Shown piece after piece: positions 22,701 to 35,299 of a stretch of 64,000 bases of DNA. Source of the DNA: Callipepla californica brunnescens. Taxonomy: Eukaryota > Chordata > Aves > Galliformes > Odontophoridae. The notes under the pieces were generated by a model, which was given only the letters and a program-made list of their open reading frames with translations, made no database searches and was not told the origin of the DNA. The position numbers and the translations under genes are program-made. The DNA is taken from NCBI GenBank assembly GCA_023055505.1, contig JALIRH010000043.1, positions 630,001 to 694,000 on the forward strand, given 5' to 3'. Every line of letters begins with the position of its first letter. Positions within the stretch are counted from its first letter, which is position 1.

Positions 22701-25700
22701 TTTGACAAGGTCAGTGCTTGGCTTATTGCAAAGCACCAATGTGGTTATTAATTAGTTCATTTTGTATTTAATCTGTGCGGTAGCACTCAGCAATTGCCTG
22801 ACTTCAAGTGGCAGAGGAAAAAGAAAATGGATGGGTTTGGAAGAATGGAAACTGATTGTTAACCTTTTCCTCAATGCTTGTCTCTGACACATGTTTTTCT
22901 GTACTTTGCATCAGTATTTCCTCATAATAGTAACTACACGTAGCTACTAAATTGTTGTTTGAAACTGAGGCTTTTGGGGAATTATCTCTTTTTGTGTTGC
23001 AATGCAAGTAGAGGTTGGTCTCTCCATACCCACAGTTCAGACAGATATGAACACTAATTAAAGGTAGCATTCATAGTGGTTTGATAATTTCTTTCCGAAC
23101 TGTAGGTGCGTAGGGTGCTGAAGAGTCAGGAAGTCTATGAAAATTTTCTCCGTTGCATTGCTCTCTTCAACCAGGAGTTGGTCTCTGGCTCTGAGCTGCT
23201 CCAGCTGGTTACACCATTTTTAGGGTAAGTCACTGATTGCCATTTCTGCTGCATTGGCCTTTTTAAGCCTTGCTCTGTTAGTTCGTGGTAGGCACCGTGA
23301 ACTCTGTCACTGAAGCTTTGAATTCAACATCAGAAATACCTTCTAGGTAGAATGCCAGCAATGCAGAGCTAATCCACAAAGAGAAATAATAAAATTGGAA
23401 TCTTTAAACACGTGTAGATCTTTACCTGTGTAAATCACAGCTCTTGAGGAGCATTTTGGGGAGGAGTTTATTTAGATTTCCCATTTTTATATCAAGTATT
23501 AAGCACCCTAAAACCATCAGAATGAATTAACACAGATAATGCTTATTTGTGTTTTTGAAGGAAATTTCCAGAGCTGTTTGCACAGTTCAAGTCCTTTCTT
23601 GGTGTGAAAGAGCTTTCTTTTGCTTCTCCACTGAGTGACCGATCTGGGGATGGCATGAGTCGGGAAATAGATTATGCTTCCTGCAAACGCATTGGATCAA
23701 GTTACCGTGCTCTCCCAAAAACCTATCAGCAGCCAAAGTGCAGTGGAAGAACAGCCATTTGCAAGGAGGTACTTTGGGATCACCCACTAAGTCCCTGTAT
23801 AAACACTGTACTTAACCCAATTTGAAATGGGGCAGATAGTAGTACAGCTTCTGCACGGGGATTCCTCTCTAACTCTGACTGTCCATCTTTAATCTTGCAT
23901 CAGTAATTCATCCAGTTTATTGAAATAAGAGTATCCATATTCAGCTCACTAGATTTCTCTGAACACATCTCAAGTCATTTCTTTCAGTTTAATCTCTTTT
24001 CGGTGTGTGTGCATATGCAAATTTATTTGTATAGACAGAAAAGAGCATTAATAGGATGGAAATCCTTTCTCTAGCAGCAGACTTCACGCTTCAGAAGCAG
24101 TTTCTCTTGAAAGAGCACTGTGAGCCAGTGTTGTGGGCACTGCTCATGGGGAACAGACATCTACTCCCACTGTTCCCTGTTGTCTCCTTTACTGTAATGA
24201 TCTCTGTTTTGAGAGAAGATAGTGAAGCTGCTTTTGAACTCTAATGTATTTCTGTGCAGACCTTTAATTATCTGTGAGTAGTCACGACAGCGTTAGCTAA
24301 GTGTTAGCTAGGCTGAAACTTCCAGTAGAAATTCAAGGATCAAGGAAGAACTGTGCAAGAATAAAAGAGAGAAGTGTCAGACCTCCTGTAGCAGCTCTGG
24401 GCTCCTAAGGCATTGCTCAGTGTTGTCTTTGCACTCTTGCAGGTATTAAATGATACCTGGGTTTCATTTCCATCCTGGTCTGAAGACTCAACTTTTGTCA
24501 GCTCCAAGAAGACTCCTTATGAGGAACAGTTGCACCGCTGTGAGGATGAGCGGTTTGAGGTACCCCTGCTACTCAGCTTCCATTCTCCCAGCTCAGAAAG
24601 CAGAACTTCTCACCACTGAGGTTTCTTACTGAACTAATCACTGGCCAAATACTGGAAGATTAATTAGTATTCTCTAGTTTGAGCTAGAGTTTGGTGTTTT
24701 CCCAATTACTTAGACTCTAATAGTTCTTTTAGGCATGAGTCCAGTTCTGGAAAGCATGTCTGTAAGAAGCCTTGCTGGAGCTTCTTAGCTCCACCCAGTG
24801 GGCAGCAGACCTGAGCACTGCTCATCTCCATTTTCCTGCTGTCAGCATTCTTAAAATGTGTCTTTGTGGACTCTTAACAGTTGGATGTTGTCTTGGAGAC
24901 CAATTTAGCCACAATACGTGTTCTGGAGAGTGTGCAGAAAAAGCTGTCTCGGCTGACTCAAGAGGATCAGGAAAAATTTCGGCTGGATGACTGCTTGGGA
25001 GGAACATCAGAAGTGATCCAGCGCAGGGCCATCTATCGCATCTATGGTGACAAGGCACCAGAAATCATTGAAAGCCTGAAGAAAAACCCAGTTACTGCAG
25101 TTCCAGTTGTTCTGAAGAGGTAACTCCCATTCTCCCATGCTCACCTGGTGTCTTTAAGAAACCATTACAGGATTGTAAAGCTGTTTTTTTGTGTGCTTTA
25201 TTTTTCCTCTGTTTTTTCCGATGAGTAACTTCTTACTTCCTTAAAGTACAGAAGTAGGAAGTAATGCAGATTTTGTTTACTTCTGACAAATATCTTAGCA
25301 GCTCATTAGAAGTATCTAAAATATTTCAGTAGCTTATTGAAAAATGCTTCCGACACTGTTGTAAAGAACAGATATCTCCAGTGCAGGTGCTTTATGCCTT
25401 TTCACACTGAAGTAGATTGTACGTTTATGCAGATTGAAAGCAAAGGAGGAGGAGTGGCGGGAGGCCCAGCAGGGCTTCAACAAGATTTGGCGTGAGCAAT
25501 ATGAGAAAGCCTACCTGAAGTCCCTTGACCACCAGGCTGTCAACTTCAAACAAAATGACACCAAAGCTTTGCGCTCCAAGAGCTTGCTGAACGAAATTGA
25601 GAGTGTCTATGATGAGGTATGTATGCTAGCAAATAATTAATTCTGTTTATCCTTCATTCATAGTATCGTGTGAAGATTCACTCCGTGCCTTGGATCTTCT

Positions 25701-28700
25701 TGAGGTGCTCTGAAGAGTTCTAAGTCAACAATGACTGACCCAAGCGTAGTGTTAATCCTGGCTTATTTCTTCTGGCAGGAATGGCTCTTGAGCATGGAGT
25801 GGAAGGATCTTTATCTATTTATCTCTTGATTACAGCATCAGGAGCAGCATTCAGAGGGGAGAAGTTCATCCACAAATGAGCCTCATCTTATCTTTATCTA
25901 TGAAGATAAGCAGATTTTGGAAGATGCAGCGTCTCTTATCAGCTATTATGTAAAACGTCAGCCTACCATCCAAAAGGAGGATCAAGCAACCATTCGGCAG
26001 ATAGTGCACCACTTCATACCTGAGCTGTTTTTCTCCCAGCCCCCTGAGCACAGTATTTCTGAAGAATCAACGGATGAAGACAGAGAAAACCATCAGGGGC
26101 AGAACCTGGATACTCCGGAGCTGCGGAAAAAGCATGTGCCTGGGCCTCCAAGCAGTCCTTTGGAGACAAAAGCAACCTTCTGTGATGTTACAGCTGCTGA
26201 GCCCCATAACACTCTGGATGATGTTTACAGTCTCTTCTTTGTCAATAATAACTGGTATTTCTTCCTCCGCCTTCATCAGACTCTGTGCTCGAGGCTCCTA
26301 AAGATTTATCGCCAGGCACAGAAGCAGCTTCTAGAATATCGGACTGAAAAGGAGAGAGAGAAACTCCTTTGTGAGGGGAGGAAAGAAAAGACCAATGATC
26401 CAGCCATGGAACTAAGACTGAAGCAACCAAGTAAGAATACTCTCTGACACAGTCCATTCTTTATGTTCTGGTTGTTACTGCTGGATTGTTTATATCTGGG
26501 TAACTGAGACCAGCAGGCAAGGAACGTAGAGGTACAAACCTCTGCTCTGTTTGCAGTTCATAGATACAGCTGATTTAGCAGGACAGCTCGTTTGTAATTT
26601 GTCCTTTGAGGGCTTTCATGCATAGTTCATAAGATCCCACAAGCTCACAGCTGTCAGATGTTCCTGAAGTGTCTTGTATTAAAATGTTACTTAGATTTAG
26701 AATGTGAAGGGCTCTCTGATGAAACAGTTAACCACTCAAAGCAGCCACAGAAGAGCTTGAGGAAGGAATCTGTCAGCACAACTTAGAGGGAGCTCCCAGT
26801 GTTCCCAGTACTGAACATGGTGGTTCTCGAGGAGTGCTGTCCTGTACACCTCCCGACTTCACTTTTCCTCTTGCATGTAGTAAGTGACTGCTCTTTTCCT
26901 CTGCCCAGGTGAAGTGGAACTGGAGGAGTACTACCCTGCGTTCCTGGACATGGTGAGGAGTCTGCTGGATGGGAATATTGACCCAACACAGTATGAGGAC
27001 ACACTAAGGGAGATGTTCACTATCCATGCCTATATTGGCTTTACTATGGACAAACTGGTGCAGAATATTGTCCGCCAGGTAATTAGTTTGATTGATGACT
27101 GTGCTCTGTGGAGGTCAAACAGCTTTTGCACAGCACCCTGTAATGCAAGAACTCAGAAAACTTCCAACAAATGTGTAAATTAAATCTGCACAATATTTGT
27201 CTTCTAATTGTAGGGGTTTTTTTTTTTGTAGTTATTTTTTATACAGTTAGGCACATTAGCTCCTTGAACTCTTTTGTTCCTTGTATTGTGAAGTAATGGA
27301 AGGGAAAATAAAGGGTATAAAGTCTCTGAAGTTAAAACTTTGGTACTTTGTGGGACGTTATGCTGAGTTTTGTTGTCCTTTCGTAACACTGATGTTAACT
27401 CTTGGCCCAGGCTTGCTAACTGAATTCTACCCTTTTTTAATGGAAGCTTCACCATCTAGTGAGCGATGACATCTGCTTGAAGGTTGTTGAACTCTACTTG
27501 AATGAAAGGAAGCGAGGTGCTGCTGGAGGTAACCTGTCCTCTAGGTGTGTCCGGGCAGCAAAGGAGACCAGCTATCAGTGGAAGGCTGAACGTTGCATGG
27601 CAGATGAGAACTGCTTCAAGGTGAGAACCTACTGCCATGAAACTTCATAAAGTGACTGTACCTCTTCACCTGGGAGAAATGGGTCTGAAAGCTCCAAGGT
27701 CACAGTGTTGAGAGACAGCGATACGGAGAGAGGGGTACAAAAACAGCACAGTGAGGTGGCATACTGACTTACTGAAAAGCCTTGTTGCTTGTGCCTCTCC
27801 TGTTCTTACATTTGTTGTCCAAATGACTTCTGAATATCCATCATTCTGTTGTGGACCCATGTGGCCAACATCTTTCACCTGTCACTTCATTCCAGGTGAT
27901 GTTTCTGCAGCGGAAAGGACAGGTGATCATGACTATTGAGCTTCTGGATACAGAAGAAACCCAAACAGAAGATCCAGTGGAGGTCCAGGTAATAGAAAGT
28001 CTGCTGCACCATGGACAAAGTAGATATCTAAGAATGCTTTTCAGCTTTTGTGATCTCAAATGTGAGATTATTCCAGGAGGATAAGCTTATATGGGAGGTA
28101 TGGTCATTAACAGGAGCGTGTATGTTAACAAAACAATTCCAAGATAAATTATCTTGGGATTGGGTGGGGTTCCAGCAGCTTCTTGAAGAGCAGCTGGAAA
28201 TAAACTCGTCTTTTGCTGCAGTGTTTGTTTTGAGAGCAATCTTGACTTTAAATTGGTCTCTCTTGCAGCACCTTGCTAACTACATGGAGCAGTATGTTGG
28301 GGTAGAAGGAGCTCCGAACAACCAGAATGATGGCTTCTTACTGAAACCAGTTTTTCTGCAAAGGTGAGCTCCCTCCCTCTCCTGAGTCACACCCGGGGCA
28401 GCTGGTCCCAATTCCTCTGACTGTGTGGCAGTGACTGTGGGGGATGTGCTGCACTAGGGAAATGCACTCAGCCCTGAGGTCCAGAGGGGCTGCTGGAGTT
28501 CAGTGTGCTGAACAAGAATGCAGAAGAAAAAATTAATGACCGCTGCACTGAGGTGTGTTCATGATGGAGTGGGTGTGCCTACGCAGTCCTTTCTGGAGGG
28601 AGTTTGAGGTCTAATTTGTTTCCATCTGTAACTGTTTGTTGCGAGTCTGAAAACTAAATGCGGAAGCAAACATTTCATACTTGTGGTGTGGGCTCTACCA

Positions 28701-29534
28701 GCTTAAGAGAGTGGGTAAAACTCGTGACAGATGCTTCATAATCGTTCTTTTGTTCCAGAAACCTAAAAAAATTTCGCAAGTGGCAGTGTAAGCAAGTGAG
28801 AGCTCTGCGGAGTGAAGTGAAGAGCTCCTGGAAGAGACTGATCGGGGTGGAGAGCGCCTGCAATGTGGACTGTCGGTTCAAACTCAACACCCACAAAATG
28901 ATGTTCATCATGAACTCTGAGGATTACATGTACAGGCGGGGAGCACTCTGCAGAGCCAAGCAGGTGCGTCTGCTGTTCCTCTCTTGGTAGCTTAGCAGTA
29001 GCAGAGAGAGAAGATTTCGGCCAAAGGACAGGTACTGGTGAGAAGACTTGTGGCTGAGTTCCTGCAAACTATGGCCAGAAGTTATTCTTCTCTGTCGGGT
29101 GAGACAAGGAAATGTTCTGTGCTTTAGTTCGGCTTAGCAGTCTTTGCAGATTTTAAAGGGGAGTAGCAGACGTTAAGAAATGGAGGTCTTTAAAGGCAAC
29201 TGGGTGGCTTTTCTGTTGGTGCTGTGTTGCAGAGCATGCCTGTCTTGGACATACAAAGAGGTGAAGGCTCTCAGTGATTTTTTTTTTATTGTTCTGTGTT
29301 CAGGTACAGCCGATGGTGCTGTTAAAGCACCACCAGCAGTTCGAAGAATGGCACAACAGATGGCTAGAAGAGAATGTGACCATGGAGGCAGTAGATGTTG
29401 TTCAAGATTGGCTAATGGGAGATGAAGATGAGGAGATGGTGCCCTGTAAAACAACTTGTGAGACAGTGAACGTCCATGGAGTCCCTGTGAACAGATACAG
29501 AGTTCAGTACAGCCGCCGTCCAGCTTCACCATGA
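19222..29534 (+). CDS. SIN3B: SIN3B, Sin3 corepressor scaffold (complete, 19 exons)
   Basis: Exons: 19222-19329, 19726-19832, 20372-20525, 21088-21351, 21647-21790, 22011-22133, 22620-22709, 23106-23224, 23561-23768, 24443-24559, 24881-25119, 25433-25616, 25836-26430, 26909-27078, 27447-27620, 27896-27988, 28269-28363, 28759-28963, 29304-29534. All junctions keep phase and give 1139 aa (human about 1162). SIN3B is a nuclear scaffold that binds repressors through its PAH domains and class I HDACs through its central region. Domains in order: Gly-rich N-terminus, PAH1 (about 36-105), PAH2 (about 177-255), PAH3 (about 315-400), HDAC-interaction domain (about 405-510), and the conserved C-terminal Sin3 region. 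The smaller PAH set, lack of the long SIN3A N-terminus and position next to F2RL3 separate it from SIN3A. Confidence 0.98.
19267..19297 (+). repeat. SIN3B: GGC repeat coding poly-Gly in SIN3B exon 1
   Basis: About ten GGC codons in a row encode a Gly tract in the disordered N-terminus (residues about 16-25). Trinucleotide runs like this vary in length between individuals and species. Confidence 0.92.
19726..20525 (+). CDS. SIN3B: SIN3B exons 2-3: PAH1 domain
   Basis: The first paired amphipathic helix domain: [19 protein letters not shown] opens helix 1, [18 protein letters not shown] spans the exon junction, and [20 protein letters not shown] with [10 protein letters not shown] closes the fold. 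The hydrophobic spacing F-L-x-x-M-K-x-F and F-x-x-x-P-x-L-x-x-G-F-N-x-F-L-P is the family signature. PAH1 receives short helices of DNA-bound repressors. Confidence 0.96.
21088..21790 (+). CDS. SIN3B: SIN3B exons 4-5: PAH2 domain
   Basis: Exon 4 begins with a poorly conserved linker, then [20 protein letters not shown] and [13 protein letters not shown]. Exon 5 continues [30 protein letters not shown] and [11 protein letters not shown]. This is the complete four-helix PAH2, the domain that in the family binds MAD/MXD-type repressors. Confidence 0.96.
22620..23650 (+). CDS. SIN3B: SIN3B exons 7-9 (start): PAH3 domain
   Basis: [40 protein letters not shown] and [20 protein letters not shown] give the third PAH fold, which leads directly into the HDAC-interaction region. 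Confidence 0.95.
23561..25119 (+). CDS. SIN3B: SIN3B exons 9-11: HDAC-interaction domain
   Basis: From [20 protein letters not shown] through [17 protein letters not shown] and [20 protein letters not shown] to the helical [17 protein letters not shown]. This is the most conserved part of Sin3 proteins and the platform for HDAC1/2. All family landmarks (SYRALP, NDTWVS-P-W-SED, YEEQL-ECEDER-type block) are present. Confidence 0.95.
25433..29534 (+). CDS. SIN3B: SIN3B exons 12-19: C-terminal Sin3 region
   Basis: Includes a Lys/Glu-rich helical stretch ([18 protein letters not shown]), the long exon 13 with an acidic, poorly conserved insert before [20 protein letters not shown], and the conserved blocks [36 protein letters not shown] and [17 protein letters not shown]. 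The protein ends with an acidic GDEDEEM segment and a basic tail. Exon 15 follows an unusually purine-rich acceptor (AATGGAAG) behind a T run. Confidence 0.95.
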
Positions 29535-31865
29535 GGAGATCTGTGCCTGGGACTTGCTGGTGAAACACATTTACTCTGAGAATAGTGGTGGGAATGCAAT
29601 GTATGTATTAATGGTATTTATCCAAACAGCATTTTACTTTGGATTATAATGTATTTTCCGTATGGCATAGACTTGTCTCCTTGCAGTGTAATCCTCCAGT
29701 CATCACGAAGACCCCTAACAGCTTTAAGGAAGAGGGCTCTTGGCATTGCCACACACTTTTTAGTAGTTTCCTAGCCTTAGGCCACTGCTGACCAGCCAGC
29801 ACAGGAGCACAGAACGAGCGGGCCAGGCAATCTGCCACTGCTGGCTTTGTGGGACAGGAGGAGCTGGCTGGTGCTTGGCAAATGCTGGCAGCTGCTTCTA
29901 CTTTGAAAAGTTCAGCGTGCCCTGTCTTCCTGAATTCGTGCCGTCTTGGAGCCTGCAGAGCTCTTCAGTGTCACCTCCAGGTGCCAGCAGGGCGCTGGTG
30001 GCCGGCCTCGCTGCAGGCTGCTCCCTTACCTGCGTGTGCTGATAAGGCAACAAATGCAGCATTTGTTTCTGGTGCTCCTGTGTGAATATGTCAGAACTGA
30101 GACAAGGGTGAATGACATGGATCACTGACTCCTGCTCACCGACCGAGTATTCTGCAGCGTGACCTGAGGGGAAGGAGCTGAGCTGCACTGCGTGGTACTG
30201 CGTGGCACAGAGCTGAGCCCACGGCCCCGCCTGCAGAGCACACTTCCTTGCTTTGGGAGCTGCTGACCTGCTGCAGGCTGCCGTCTCAGATCTGAAGCTG
30301 CTTGGAGTGCGTGCGTGGAGAAGAATATCCCTTGCGAGGTGTGCTCTGATCGTTTCTGGTATTTGCATGCTGACTGGCAGCCTCTGGGGACTGCGGACTC
30401 GGGCACTTCGCTTTCCTCTGTGTGTGCTCATTCTGGTTACGCTGCGTTGTACCGCTGAAATAGCAGCAGCAGGTGGAGCTCCTGCAGCACTGAGTGCTCT
30501 GCGTCTGAAGTTTTGTCCCAGATATTCTGCTGTTTCTGCTGGGTCAGCACAGCTGCTGAATTTGCAGCGACACACGGAAGTCTGTAATGGGAAGGATTAG
30601 ATCCAGCCACAACCACTGGAGCTCTTCCACCAAACCATCCGTACTTCTACCCAGGCTTTTTTTGAAATAGAAGGAGAACAAAAAAGTAACCAGAACACTG
30701 CATCAGCTGTCTGACTGAACATGGTGCCAAGTCAAGCAAGTTCAGCTGTGCCTGTCCTGCAGCCCCACTGTGACTTTGCTGTTGTTTTTGGGGGCCAAAG
30801 GCAAGCACGCTGTCCTGGAGTGTGCAACAAACCTTGTGTCTTGAGGCAGGCCCAGCCTCCCTCAGCTCCCCCTCCAGCTTTTCATGGCTTTTGAGGGAAT
30901 AACCCCCCAACCTGGATACTTTTTTTTTTTTTTTTTTGTGGCTTTGATTTTAGGTTATCATTTCTGCCAGACCTAAATAGCAGCCTGTAGAGTTTGTACT
31001 GGGTTATTTCCACTGTACAGTGTTGGGTTTTGCAATTTTCTCCCTTGACCATAGAAAAATTGGCCTTTGGGGTACATTTAGTACAAAACTGTACTCTTTG
31101 TCTTGTTTGCAAATCAATCTGTGGGAGGGAGTGAAGGAGGCCAGTCTCTGGCATTTGTGGCCACTTGCACAACCCCTGCCAGTGGAGAGCTTCTCGAGAA
31201 CTCATGTTCTCATTGTCTGAGCCTCTGTTGGGTTGTGGTTACTGCATTGAGCTGGAGGTTCTTCCCCTGCTCCTGCAGTACCAGGCAGAGGACACTGTCC
31301 ACATAGATATGGGAGAGCGAGGTGGGGAGGGGCAGCATCCCTTTTTCTTCCAGTCTGCTCTACAAAGTGCACCTCAGTCCTGTTTGCCTCTCTGCTGTCT
31401 TGCAGTGGAGATGATAACTGTGCCAAATGTTAAGGTTTTACGATGCAGAAAAATGTTTACTAGACAATAGGTTGCAACTCGTGGCTTAAAATGCATTTGA
31501 TTCCAGGTGTCCCACAGCGTGTGGGGGTGTCACACCCGCGTGCCATCCTGTTCTATCTCCCCATTTTTAAGTGTACTTCAGGTCTTTTTGAGCATCCTTA
31601 TTTTGTAAACTTTTAATTTATAATCTTGAACAGATTACGACAGAGCGCGGCCCTTCGTCGCTCTGCTGTCAGCGAAGCAGTGGCAGCAGCAGATGTGAAG
31701 GGTTGGGGTAAGTGGGCAGCACAGGGCTGGGAGCTGAGGGCTTCAGCTCAGCTGTTGTGCATCTGCGAGCACAGCCCTGGATCAAGAGTTTGTTCTTCCA
31801 TTTTTTTGAAGGATCTTTGCTTTTGGGCTCATAATTGCTTTGCCAGCTCTTTGAATGTAGGTTGT

Positions 31866-31890
31866 TTTTTTTTTTATATATATATATATT
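31866..31890 (+). repeat. Poly-T / (TA)n tract
   Basis: A T run followed by about seven TA units in the distal SIN3B 3'UTR. Confidence 0.85.
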
Positions 31891-31909
31891 TATTTGCACA
31901 TTCAAGTCA

Positions 31910-31915
31910 AATAAA
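31910..31915 (+). terminator. SIN3B: SIN3B polyadenylation signal
   Basis: Canonical AATAAA on the plus strand just after a TA-repeat, followed by a modest GU-containing stretch; it is the first canonical hexamer in a good context after the stop. Confidence 0.7.
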
Positions 31916-31935
31916 ATACTGATTTTAAAAGTCTG

Positions 31936-34900
31936 CAGGTCTCACTGTTCCAAATGGGCTCAAGGTTTAATTTAAACCTTCTGACAACCCCCAGAACTGA
32001 TTGTTCTGCACCTGAAACCGAATTTCAAATGGTAGAAAAATGCAGTGGGAAGGCTGCGTGGCTCTGCCCTCCAGCAGTTGCAGGGAGCAGCTCACTGTGT
32101 GCCAGCTCACTGCCAGCAGGCAGCAAATCCCTAAACTGATCGTGTACTGTGTACATGAAAGGGAAAGGTCTCCTAGGTGCCAGGCAGTGGGAGCTCTGCA
32201 TGGGCAGGCAGTGCCCTGCACACCCTGCACTGCCAGGACTGCCGGAGCACCTCCGTGCTGTTCCACGTGGTAGTAGATTCCAAAAGAAAGCAGCCCACAG
32301 AGCCAGTAACGCACAGCTCTGAGCATGGGTTCATTTCTAGCAGCACTTTTGCCACGAGAGGTGTGGCACAAACCAAGGTCCAGGCCCAGCACAGCTGCTC
32401 ATGTGCTCCATTCAGCAGTACGAGTGCAGTTCCCAAATCTATCAGCACATCTGCTCCAGGTTAAGACAGCACAACCACGAAAACCACCCCCACCCGCCGC
32501 CTTTCCCTCCACCTCCCCGAATTCCTGGGTAATAACATGTTGAGCTGCATTCCCTGGGAGCTCTGCACACAAATGGATGTGTGGAGTTCACAAATGGAGC
32601 TGCAGTGATGTGACCCAGATCTGATAGGAGTTTCCTTTACATCATCCTCAACACTTCCGTTGCCATAACAAAGGGCAACTCCACTCTGAGCAGCGCAGCA
32701 CTGGCTCCCAGGGACCCACACTGCTGCTCGATAACAATCCTCTGCTGAATAAACACTGTGAATAATTTGACTACAATGATGGCAGTGATGTCCCAGAGGA
32801 CACAGTGCATTTCACACACAAGAGTGCTCCTGGAGGTGGTCCCGTGCTGCAGGGACACCTCGAGCTGACATTGCCAAACTCTATTAGAGCTCTCAGCAAC
32901 TGCGCAGCCACGGGGCAGTGACACAGCTTCATGGCTGAGGGATGGAGGAAGAAGGAATAGGCTGAGAGGACCCTAATTTTGTGCTCAGTGGAGGTTTTCT
33001 GTGCTGTGATTTGGTTAAGACCGCGATGCTCACACACACACAGTGGCTGGGAAATGCAGCATTGCATTCATGGAAAATGTGAGGTTGTGCTGACAACAGT
33101 GGAAACGCCGCGTGCTGCTGGCTCTGCCCCGAGCTGCTGCCTCTCATTGTGCAGCAGGAAGATGAGCTCAGCCAGGCAGGGCTCAGCTGCACCAAGAGCT
33201 CTCTCTTCACACCTGCTGCTTTGCAGCTGAGCTGCTGGAACAGAGCAGGAATCCAACCCCTGTTATGAGCATCCAAGTCCCAAAGTCAGATCAAGCAGGC
33301 CCTAAAGGCAATGTTTGGGGCTGGGCAGGTGCTGCTCGTACCCTTCCTCACAGCTCTAAAATCCTTCCCCTGTGTTCCAGTCCTACATGCTCAGGGTTCA
33401 GTGCTGTGGAAGCAAAGAGCACTTTCTCACAGGAGATACCTATTGCACAACAAACAGCTTTCAAACAAAACCATTACCCCACAGGGAAGGGAGCACATGA
33501 GATGTTAACAAGCTGTGACAAACCTCTGGCATGAGAATTTTCATGCAAGCTGTTCTGCATCTAAAGCAATCACTGAAGATCACACAGCATCTGAAAAATG
33601 AAGGATGGAGCAGTGAATAACCTCTCCCTGCTCCACTCCAGAGACCCAGCTGTAGGAAGCAGGGCTGTGATTTGCACACTATCTGAACCTGATTATGGCT
33701 AATTTTTTGCATACAGAGCATGGAAAGGATCCTGGTTGAGGCATGGAAAATATGTGGCCGCATGAGTCATGTTGTAATGGTTCATAAATCCTGAGAGAAT
33801 CACAAAAGCAAAACATCTAACATTGCATCTTCCCTGTCCCTGCCAGCGGAACCCCACCTCTCCACACGCTCAGCACAGGGATGTGGGAATACGGTGAAAG
33901 CAAAGGAAATAGGATCATTTTCTCCTTGGAATAGAGGAATCTCATCAAACAGCAGCCAGGCTCGGATTTGCAGCCTTCACAGAAGAGGCCATTCATAAGC
34001 TGAAGAAAAAGAAACGATCTGGCTCCTCAGGTTGCCAAACCAAATTTACAATTCCTACTGCCCGGGCTCCAGCTCCATCCTTACCTCATGGAGCAGCAGC
34101 CCCGACCCGGCACCCCACACTGTGCCCTCATTGCTGGGAAGGGCTCACAAAGGTGAAGGGAGAGGATTTGGGACTCTCCCAACAGTTCTGTGTGAAATCA
34201 CAGAAGGGCGTTTTGCTCCCAAGGAGGTGGAGAAGAGGGAACCAAGCAGCAATAGATCTTGATAACATCTGCCACCATGAGGAGTCCCTCCTGCAGCTCC
34301 CCAGAACCACAGGGCTGGAAAACCAGACCCACAGGGCTGGACAAGCGACCTTTGCAGTCCCTTCCAACTTAAGCCATCCTATGGTCCCACAGCTCCATGC
34401 AGGCAGCGGGTGGTGATGAACAGGGAGTGCTCTGCTCTCCTGGGGGAGCTGGATGGAGACCACACATCTCTGCAAAAACACAGCTCTGTGTGGGCACGAG
34501 TGGCTGCAGTTCACCATTATCTGCCCAAGCACAGAGACTTCCCCAGCCATGGGAGGGCTCTGCTCTCCCAGCTCCTGCCTATCAGCGGAAGCACCATGTC
34601 CCTATCGGGCTGGGAGCTCACTGCTTATCTCCATGCATCACAGCACAGGGTGCTGCTTCCTTCAGATGCAAACAGATCTACCTCCTGTGGCCTTTAATTA
34701 ACCTCTGCAGCAAGATCAAGGATGGAGAAAAGCAGGATCAGAAATAAAGAAACACAACTGTGGCGGGCTGAGCCCAACATAGAAGACTGTGGGGCAAAAA
34801 CCAAACCCTGAACTGTCCCAATGTGACAGAGCCCCAGGAGCTGGGAAGGCTGCAGCCCTCCAGCACTCTGTAACCACGTGTGGGGATAACATTTTCCAAA

Positions 34901-35099
34901 CACACTGAACCACTGTGGGAAAGGACCTTGAGCACCGCTCAGAGCTGCTCGGATCCCTCTTGAGCAGAAGGATGGGGACACAGAGCCCAGAGGAGTCCCA
35001 GTGAGGTTTACACACCAAACCAAATTCAAAGTGCGTCAAATGTGACCGTTTTTGTTATTTTCAGGAACAGCACAGAGCAGGGAGGGGGCCCAAATGAGT
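31936..35099. other. Intergenic SIN3B-F2RL3
   Basis: No gene recognised. Many short overlapping ORFs in all frames, none resembling a protein family. One CR1 fragment lies near 34.35 kb. Upstream control of F2RL3 presumably lies here, but I see no CpG island and no dependable TATA box. Confidence 0.55.
34328..34392 (+). mobile_element. CR1 LINE 3'-end fragment, sense orientation
   Basis: GCAGTCCCTTCCAACTTAAG followed by CCATCCTATGG matches the sense 3' end of avian CR1 (GTCCCTTCCAAC ... CCATTCTATG). Only the terminal part remains. Confidence 0.72.
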
Positions 35100-35299
35100 C
35101 ACTCGAGCTCTGATAAACGATCCCTATGGGTCTGGATGCGTGCGTCCCCACAGCTACGTCTCTGCCCAGACCTCGCTGGCTCTGGAGATGCCGTGACAGG
35201 ATGAGCCTGGTGCTTCCGAGTGTTAAGGACTATGAGGAGGAAATGCGTAAGCACAGCCACTCTCAGGACCTTTCCCAGCAGCACAGCTCCTGCAGCAGC

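Larger units (their letters stand above)
29535..31935 (+). other. SIN3B: SIN3B 3'UTR
   Basis: About 2.4 kb without coding sequence in the sense direction, ending at the AATAAA at 31910-31915. It contains a T run at 30920-30937 and a T/TA tract at about 31866-31890. Confidence 0.75.

Noticed and set aside
29898..30575. 225-codon minus-strand ORF opposite the SIN3B 3'UTR
   Set aside because: No family resemblance, no promoter or splice signals; Ala/Ser/Arg-rich composition typical of a chance antisense frame.
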